Positions 1 through 4,583 of a DNA stretch of 6,529 bases are shown one piece after another. The translations under genes were made by a program, and so were the position numbers. Source of the stretch: Candidatus Proteinoplasmatales archaeon SG8-5. Its GTDB lineage: Archaea > Thermoplasmatota > Thermoplasmata > SG8-5. Under the pieces are notes generated by a model, which saw nothing but the letters and a program-made list of their open reading frames with translations, did not search any database and was not told where the DNA came from. Every line of letters begins with the position of its first letter. Positions within the stretch are counted from its first letter, which is position 1. Where the stretch lies: the NCBI GenBank assembly GCA_001595885.1, contig LSSH01000031.1, positions 1-6,529 on the forward strand, given 5' to 3'.

Positions 1-936
1 GAGGAGAACTTCAGGATCGTGGAGGTGCTGGGGGACAAGGACGCCATGGCGCTGGCCCACCACCGCATCGGCACGGTCTACGGCCGCCGTGGGGAGAGCG
101 AGAAGGGCCTGGAGCACCTTCGGGAGAGCCTCAGGTACAGGGAGGAGAAGGGCAACGATAACGGCGCCGCGCTGGTGCGTGTCAACATCGGTTCCATCTA
201 CGACGACCTGGGCGAGTACGAGAGGTCGCTGGAGGTCTACCTGGACAGCCTGGAGACCTTCAAGCGCAACAAGGACAAGTACCACATCGGGCTCATAACC
301 AACAACATCGGCGTGGCCAACGAGGGCCTGGGCAACCTGGAGGAGGCCTTTGACCGCTTCACCGAGGCCATGGAGCTGAGCAGGCAGCTGGGCGACATGG
401 TGGGCGTCATCAACTCCACTCACAATTCTGGATTCGTCAACACGCTGATGGGCAAGCCGGAGGTGGCCCGCGGATTCTTCGAGCGCGGCCTGGAGCTGTG
501 CGAGCGGCTGGGCCTGAAGCACCAGCTGATATACTTCCACCGCGGCCTGGCCAACTGCGCGGTGATGTCCGGCGACCCGGACGGGGCCGCGGGCCACGCT
601 GAGAAGGCCTTCGAGCTGACCGCCGGATTGGGCCTCCCCGCCGAGGAGGCCGAGAACACGCTGCTCAACGGCATAATCCTGCGCGAGCGCGACCAGCTGT
701 CCGAATCGCGTGAGGCCCTGGAGAAGGCCATGGCTGCGTACGAGCAACTGGGCGTGGAGGACAAGGTGGCCAGCGCCCGTTACGAACTCGCCCTGCTGCG
801 CGGCAGGGAGGGCGAGCCGACAATGGCCCGCGAGCTGCTTGAGCAGGCCCTTGAGACGTACCGGGCCAGGAAGATGGAGCACATGGTGAGGAGGACAGAG
901 GCCGCGCTCGCCGAACTGGATGCCCTCCCCGGCTGA
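1..936 (+). CDS. TPR-repeat protein, C-terminal part (5' end outside window)
   Basis: The reading frame is open from the first base and ends at TGA 934-936, so 311 C-terminal residues are visible. A GTG at 19-21 could be read as a start, but it lies inside a repeat helix and the frame continues upstream, so the gene is treated as 5'-truncated by the window edge. Almost the whole visible part is seven tandem tetratricopeptide repeats at a regular spacing of about 40 residues, starting near residue 16. Each carries the usual pattern, for example NIGSIYDDLGEYERSLEVY and NNIGVANEGLGNLEEAFDRF. The 40-residue period is the longer TPR type that often forms peptide-binding superhelices in NTPase-linked regulators. 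No membrane segment or catalytic motif is visible, so the role seen here is protein-protein interaction. It could be the tail of a NTPase-TPR protein like the gene at 4584, which is inference. TPR assignment is firm; overall function is unknown. Confidence 0.9.
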   Translation, partial: EENFRIVEVLGDKDAMALAHHRIGTVYGRRGESEKGLEHLRESLRYREEKGNDNGAALVRVNIGSIYDDLGEYERSLEVYLDSLETFKRNKDKYHIGLITNNIGVANEGLGNLEEAFDRFTEAMELSRQLGDMVGVINSTHNSGFVNTLMGKPEVARGFFERGLELCERLGLKHQLIYFHRGLANCAVMSGDPDGAAGHAEKAFELTAGLGLPAEEAENTLLNGIILRERDQLSESREALEKAMAAYEQLGVEDKVASARYELALLRGREGEPTMARELLEQALETYRARKMEHMVRRTEAALAELDALPG

Positions 937-952
937 GCCCTTCCCGGTCGAC

Positions 953-963
953 AACTTTTTCTA
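953..963 (+). promoter_or_regulatory. Weak TATA-like box for the O-methyltransferase gene
   Basis: The T-rich stretch AACTTTTTCTA is centred about 26 nt upstream of the TTG start at 984, the spacing expected for a leaderless archaeal transcript. It is a poor match to a TATA consensus. The main support is that the same spacing recurs at the other genes in the window. Confidence 0.35.
955..960 (+). terminator. Possible oligo-T terminator of the TPR gene
   Basis: A run of five T (956-960) lies 19 nt after the TGA stop of the upstream gene. Archaeal RNA polymerase can terminate at short T runs without a hairpin. The same bases overlap the TATA-like stretch of the next gene, so either reading, or both, may hold. 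Weak. Confidence 0.25.
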
Positions 964-983
964 CCAGCAATGCCCTTCACTCA

Positions 984-1640
984 TTGGGGGAAAAACTGAC
1001 CGACAAGGCCTTCGAGGAAGCCATTAGGGACTATGTCTACGCGCACAGCGAGCCCGAGCCAGAGCTCCTTAAGAAGCTGGAGGAGGAGACCCGCCTGCTG
1101 TTCGGCCAGGGAATGCTATCGGGCCACGTCATGGGCAGGTTCCTCAAGATTCTTGTTCAGGTCAGCGGCGCGAAATCCGTCCTGGAGATAGGCACGTACA
1201 CAGGCTACTCGGCCCTGTCAATGGCCGAGGGCCTGCCCGACGACGGCCAGCTCGTGACATGCGAGATAAACGAGGCTCACGCCAAGGTCGCCCAGAAGTA
1301 TGCAGAGAAGAGCGAGCACGGCCACAAGATACTCATCCTGGTGGGCGACGCCCTGGAGAACATCATATACCTGGAGCAGGACGATTTCCGCGCGGACCTG
1401 ATATTCCTGGACGCGGACAAGAAGCACTATCCGGATTATTACGGCCTCCTGGTGCCCCTGCTGAATCCCGGCGGCATACTCGCCGTGGACAACGCCCTCT
1501 GGTCCGGAAGGGTGCTGGAACCCAAGGACGATGACGCGGTGGGCATCGCCAAGCTCAACTACAAGATGACGATGGACGACCGCATCGAGAACGTACTTCT
1601 GACGGTCCGCGACGGCGTGATGATAGGACGTAAAAGGTAA
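984..1640 (+). CDS. Class I SAM-dependent O-methyltransferase (COMT/CCoAOMT-like family)
   Basis: This 218-residue protein transfers a methyl group from S-adenosylmethionine, probably to a catechol-like hydroxyl; the substrate is unknown. Motif I, VLEIGTYTGYSA (67-78), is the glycine-rich SAM loop, and the acidic E94 in VTCEIN should bind the ribose hydroxyls. FLDADK (141-146) and AVDN (167-170) supply the expected divalent-metal ligands D143, D169 and N170, as in catechol and caffeoyl-CoA O-methyltransferases. The length is typical for the family and no signal peptide is present, so it should be cytoplasmic. The start is the TTG at 984. The ATG at 970 is out of frame, and the first internal in-frame ATG (residue 44) would remove conserved N-terminal helices. 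It follows the TPR gene by 47 nt on the same strand, but a functional link is not evident. Family assignment is strong; the start is moderately sure. Confidence 0.93.
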   Translation: MGEKLTDKAFEEAIRDYVYAHSEPEPELLKKLEEETRLLFGQGMLSGHVMGRFLKILVQVSGAKSVLEIGTYTGYSALSMAEGLPDDGQLVTCEINEAHAKVAQKYAEKSEHGHKILILVGDALENIIYLEQDDFRADLIFLDADKKHYPDYYGLLVPLLNPGGILAVDNALWSGRVLEPKDDDAVGIAKLNYKMTMDDRIENVLLTVRDGVMIGRKR

Positions 1641-1767
1641 TTTTCTCCCCCTCATCTCAGGAGACGGTCGACGACGGACCTTTTGAAATAGGACCTATCC
1701 GATTCGGAATAGCATCCCTTATCATGCAAGAACTTGAACAGGCTCCCAAGGAAGAACGGACATTAAG

Positions 1768-1856
1768 ACCTAGGAGCCAGCGGCGGCCCTTCTATCGGGC
1801 AAGTCCTATCGATCTGTAAAAAATATTAATAATAACCTAGGGGGCCAGCGGCGGCC
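1768..1856. repeat. Imperfect short direct repeat at the 3' end of the GTPase gene
   Basis: Two copies lie at 1768-1788 and 1835-1856. Each has ACCTAGG, then AG in the first copy or GGG in the second, then CCAGCGGCGGCC, giving 19 matching bases around a two- or three-base variable spot. The second copy is the last codons and stop of the GTPase gene on the minus strand. The first lies 46 bases beyond the second in non-coding DNA. It may be a remnant of a duplicated gene end. Confidence 0.6.
1818..1834 (-). terminator. Probable oligo-T terminator of the GTPase gene
   Basis: Read on the minus strand, the bases just after the GTPase stop are very AT-rich and include a run of six T (plus-strand A at 1818-1823) in an otherwise GC-rich area. 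This fits hairpin-independent archaeal termination. No strong stem precedes it. Confidence 0.5.
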
Positions 1857-2751
1857 TCTTGGTGTTCAGCATACCCCTTATCAGGGCCACCCACGCCTTC
1901 TGCCGGGCCAGCGCCTCCTCCACTTCCATGTCGTTCCTGACCAGTTGCTCGGTCAGGTATTCGGTGAACGGGATGAGCTTGTGGGTGAGCGGGTCCTTGT
2001 GGTCGAGGCCCGCCCTGGCTATCTCCTGCCTGATTATCCGGCCCGCCTCCTCCTGATCGCCGTATAATCCGTAGAACTCGTAGATTATCTGGTCAAGAAC
2101 GGATACGCGGGAGGTATCCTCGCTCCCCAGCTCCGTCATGAGGGCCTCCTTTATCCTGTCGTCGAAGGGGTCCACCGCGGACTCGGAGTTGCACAGCATG
2201 TAAGTCAAGGCGGTAAAGGCGATCTCCACGTTCCCGCCCGTCTTCGCCGACGTCAGGAACTTCGTGTTGAACTCCTCGGGCAGCAGCTCCTTCATGCCCA
2301 GGTTGTATCGGCCGTCCAGGTCCTTGAGCATGTCCCAGCACGTCGGCAGGGAGTCCCTCGTGCCCAGGTCCGCCTTGTTCGCTATGAATATCAGCGGGAT
2401 CCTGATGGTCCCCAGCACCTTCAGCAGCATGGGGATCCAGTACTTCTCCAGCCGGTCTATTGTATCCGGCCTTGTCACGTCCGCCACGAGCATTGCCCCG
2501 TGGGAGCCCTCGAACTGGCTCGCCTGGCTGAGCATGTATCCGTCCTGCCCGAGCATGTCCCATATCATGAGGTTGACCGTCCTGTCCTCCCCGTCCACCT
2601 CCAGGGTCACGTCCTTCTTGCTCACCTTCGTGCCGACCGTGGAGATGTAGTCGTCAGAGTACTCGTTCAGAACGTACCTGTTTATCAGGCTGGTCTTGCC
2701 CACGGCCGAATCGCCGAGCAGCACTATCTTCTTCTTCAATCCTTCCGGCAT
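1837..2751 (-). CDS. Ras/Rab-like small GTPase with helical C-terminal extension
   Basis: This 304-residue protein has a full Ras-type G domain in residues 5 to about 188. G1 is GDSAVGKTS (13-21), with K19 and T20 for phosphate and magnesium. Switch I is YISTVG with T38, G3 is WDMLGQD with D65, G68 and the catalytic-type Q69, G4 is NKAD (125-128), and G5 is TSAK (167-170). All key residues are present, so GTP binding and hydrolysis are expected. Small GTPases usually end near residue 170-200. Here about 110 further residues, mostly predicted helix with many charged residues, follow the G domain. The C-terminus (KRPPLAP) has no cysteine for lipid attachment. ATG at 2751 is chosen because it sits just before the P-loop strand and 30 nt from a TATA-like box. 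The gene is divergent from the membrane-protein gene at 2845 and convergent with the methyltransferase. G-domain assignment is firm; its pathway is unknown. Confidence 0.95.
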   Translation of the reverse strand: MPEGLKKKIVLLGDSAVGKTSLINRYVLNEYSDDYISTVGTKVSKKDVTLEVDGEDRTVNLMIWDMLGQDGYMLSQASQFEGSHGAMLVADVTRPDTIDRLEKYWIPMLLKVLGTIRIPLIFIANKADLGTRDSLPTCWDMLKDLDGRYNLGMKELLPEEFNTKFLTSAKTGGNVEIAFTALTYMLCNSESAVDPFDDRIKEALMTELGSEDTSRVSVLDQIIYEFYGLYGDQEEAGRIIRQEIARAGLDHKDPLTHKLIPFTEYLTEQLVRNDMEVEEALARQKAWVALIRGMLNTKRPPLAP

Positions 2752-2775
2752 GTCGAACGCCCAGTACCATCCAGG

Positions 2776-2789
2776 TTATTTTAATTTTA
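2776..2789 (-). promoter_or_regulatory. TATA-like box for the GTPase gene
   Basis: A 14-base stretch of only A and T (minus-strand core AAATTAAAAT) is centred about 30 nt upstream of the ATG at 2751. This predicts a leaderless transcript or one with a leader of only a few bases. No Shine-Dalgarno site is seen before the start. Confidence 0.6.
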
Positions 2790-2810
2790 CCCTGAAATCC
2801 CAAAGGTAGA

Positions 2811-2822
2811 AAAGGATAAAAG
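2811..2822 (+). promoter_or_regulatory. TATA-like box for the seven-TM protein gene
   Basis: AAAGGATAAAAG is centred about 27 nt before the ATG at 2845, with an A-rich element just upstream that could serve as a TFB recognition element. The spacing fits a leaderless transcript. It shares the 93-bp divergent region with the GTPase promoter, so the two could affect each other. Confidence 0.55.
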
Positions 2823-2844
2823 CCAGGTCTGATATTTCCTTTAG

Positions 2845-3942
2845 ATGGCCGAGGATGGAGAGAATCCTTTCCCTGAAACAAACCCAAAAAGGCAATTCTG
2901 GATTGAAAAAATAACAACTAAGAAAAATCCAATGATAGCAATATTCGTACTGGGTTTAGTTTATTTGTACTGTATAGAATTCGTACTGGGGAATATCTAT
3001 TTTGATACTCAATACAATTACCTGGTTGGCATTGTATCAATATTTTGGGTTCTACTTTGGGTCCTTGCTTTTTGGGGCATGTTTCATGTCAGAAAAATGG
3101 CCTTCGAAACAGTTGATGATCTGTATCTCAGTGAATACTTATCTGAGGATCAGGTAAATTATCTGAAAGACGGATATCTTCATCGGAAAGCTACCATTCC
3201 TAAGTTGAAAGTTAAGATCAAGATCAGGCATGGTCTGTATTTTGTGTGTCTAATGATATTATTTGTCGGAATGATGAACTCGTTCCGGGGTAACTTCGAT
3301 GGTTCGCAGTGGGATTTCCAGGGAGGTTCGTTCCTCGATGAAGGTCCAAATGCCTTTGGATACCCGTTAGTAATCATATATTGGGCAATTACCGTACCCC
3401 TGGCGATAATCATCATCGATTTCGTCGCTGCATTGTTGCTGAGCGGACCTATGACCGCCGAGATTTCCAGACAAATCAAGGGTAAAGTAGACTTTTACAA
3501 TAAGGACAGTCACGCCGGATTGAAGAAAATGGGCATCTATATTGACCATTCGGTATTCCTTTATTTTACATCATTAGTGATGTTCTCCGTGCTTTCGGGA
3601 TTCTATATACTCTCCGAATCAGATATTGTGTCTGGTCAGCATATTGACCTGTTCATTTGTACGGTTCTGATTGCAGCCTGGGCTATCGGGCTGGGTCTAA
3701 TTGCCCTCTGGCATTTGAATACGGATGAATTCGTACATGAGGAAAAGAAAAGGAGGCTTGGTGAACTCCAGCATCAAATTGAACATGAAGATAAAGACAA
3801 ACAAATAGCCTACAGACAAGAGTTCATTGTAGTCCAGAACACAAAAGTGCACATCATCCATTGGAACTCAATCATATTGATACCAGTCCCTCTTATTATA
3901 GAAGTTGGCACGCTCGCAGTCAATTACTTCAAACCGTGGTAA
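2845..3942 (+). CDS. Unrecognised polytopic membrane protein, about seven TM segments
   Basis: I do not recognise this 365-residue protein. Hydrophobic stretches suggest seven membrane segments at about 30-52, 58-80, 129-146, 173-200, 234-256, 265-291 and 338-360. Positive charges cluster before TM1 and in the 81-128, 201-233 and 292-337 loops. The 147-171 loop is acidic and glycine-rich. By the positive-inside rule this gives a cytoplasmic N-terminus and an outside C-terminus. The 292-332 loop is highly charged and helical, perhaps a short coiled coil. No catalytic, transporter or receptor motif was identified. The DNA is clearly richer in AT than its neighbours: three sampled 60-base rows gave 30, 40 and 53 percent GC, against 62 and 70 percent in two rows from the flanking NTPase and TPR genes. 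This suggests recent acquisition or relaxed codon selection. The ATG at 2845 is supported by a TATA-like box at -27. The gene is divergent from the GTPase. Confidence 0.88.
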   Translation: MAEDGENPFPETNPKRQFWIEKITTKKNPMIAIFVLGLVYLYCIEFVLGNIYFDTQYNYLVGIVSIFWVLLWVLAFWGMFHVRKMAFETVDDLYLSEYLSEDQVNYLKDGYLHRKATIPKLKVKIKIRHGLYFVCLMILFVGMMNSFRGNFDGSQWDFQGGSFLDEGPNAFGYPLVIIYWAITVPLAIIIIDFVAALLLSGPMTAEISRQIKGKVDFYNKDSHAGLKKMGIYIDHSVFLYFTSLVMFSVLSGFYILSESDIVSGQHIDLFICTVLIAAWAIGLGLIALWHLNTDEFVHEEKKRRLGELQHQIEHEDKDKQIAYRQEFIVVQNTKVHIIHWNSIILIPVPLIIEVGTLAVNYFKPW

Positions 3943-3953
3943 TGTGCAGAAAA

Positions 3954-3963
3954 ATGTATTATT
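3954..3963 (+). promoter_or_regulatory. TATA-like box for the coiled-coil membrane hairpin gene
   Basis: ATGTATTATT lies after the stop of the preceding gene and is centred about 27 nt before the ATG at 3986. The spacing matches the other genes here. It supports the 3986 start and independent transcription. Confidence 0.5.
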
Positions 3964-3985
3964 CTCCTCCCTCTTCTCCGTCGAG

Positions 3986-4543
3986 ATGACCGATTCACCC
4001 GGGGGCCCCGCCACCGAAACCCCAGTTCCCGAAACCGCCCGGGCAAAACAGCAGGCCAACCGCCAGCTGCTCCAGCAGGAGATAGCGGAGGACCGCGCCA
4101 CCATCAAGGCCCTCCAGGAGGACATCAGGAAGCTCAACACCCTGAAGGCCACCCTGGCCCAGAAGTTCACCAAGCGGTCGTGCGCCAGTTATATCGCCAT
4201 CGGCATCACGTTCCTCATAGTCGGCATCGCCCTCCTGGCCTACGAGTTCCCAGAGAACGTCATCTGCTGGTTTGACATCTTGGGGCCAGCGATACTCATC
4301 ATCCTCGGCCTCTTCTTCATCGTGGTCTTCGGCATCGTCCTCATGAGGATGGACCAGATAAACGAGGCAGACCAGGAAAAGGTGGACCGCACCGAGGAGG
4401 TCATCGCGGCAAAGACCGAAGAGATGGAGAGGATCAAGTCCGAGCTGGAGGAGAAGGTCAAGAGGCTGGGGGAGATGGGAGACACACCCAGGATGATTGA
4501 GGCCACCGAAAAGGACAGGTTACGAAACCGCCCCCAACAATAG
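3986..4543 (+). CDS. Small membrane protein: coiled coil, TM hairpin, coiled coil
   Basis: This 185-residue protein is not recognised by family. A proline-rich start (1-17) leads into a charged helix at about 18-62 with coiled-coil character. Two hydrophobic segments follow at about 68-88 and 98-120, joined by a short loop (EFPENVICWFD). A second charged helix covers about 121-163, and a short polar tail ends the protein. Basic residues just before TM1 (K60, K63, R64) and just after TM2 (R121) place both coiled coils in the cytoplasm. This shape would suit a scaffold or oligomeric membrane anchor, which is inference. A longer form from a TTG at 3905 would overlap the upstream gene by 38 nt and add unlike sequence. 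ATG 3986 is preferred because composition turns GC-rich there and a TATA-like box sits 27 nt upstream. The NTPase gene begins 40 nt downstream. Confidence 0.85.
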   Translation: MTDSPGGPATETPVPETARAKQQANRQLLQQEIAEDRATIKALQEDIRKLNTLKATLAQKFTKRSCASYIAIGITFLIVGIALLAYEFPENVICWFDILGPAILIILGLFFIVVFGIVLMRMDQINEADQEKVDRTEEVIAAKTEEMERIKSELEEKVKRLGEMGDTPRMIEATEKDRLRNRPQQ

Positions 4544-4554
4544 GTTGAGGAGGA

Positions 4555-4563
4555 GATATATTT
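4555..4563 (+). promoter_or_regulatory. TATA-like box for the NTPase-TPR gene
   Basis: GATATATTT is centred 25 nt before the ATG at 4584 and 43 nt before the in-frame ATG at 4602. The first spacing matches leaderless initiation, so it favours the 4584 start. Confidence 0.6.
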
Positions 4564-4583
4564 CAAAACCCTCAAATCCCCGA

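Noticed and set aside
19..936. GTG at 19 as the true start of the TPR gene
   Set aside because: The frame is open to base 1 and the preceding residues (EENFRI) continue the helix of an earlier repeat, so the start is most likely upstream of the window.
1218..1655. Minus-strand ORF opposite the O-methyltransferase
   Set aside because: The plus-strand frame carries all the methyltransferase motifs; the antisense frame shows no family pattern.
945..1675. CGGTCGAC occurring after both the TPR gene and the methyltransferase gene
   Set aside because: An eight-base match in GC-rich DNA is within chance and no longer similarity surrounds it.
3905..3985. Longer N-terminus of the coiled-coil hairpin gene from a TTG start at 3905
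   Set aside because: It would overlap the end of the upstream gene and run through AT-rich DNA that holds the TATA-like box. ATG 3986 fits composition and promoter spacing better.
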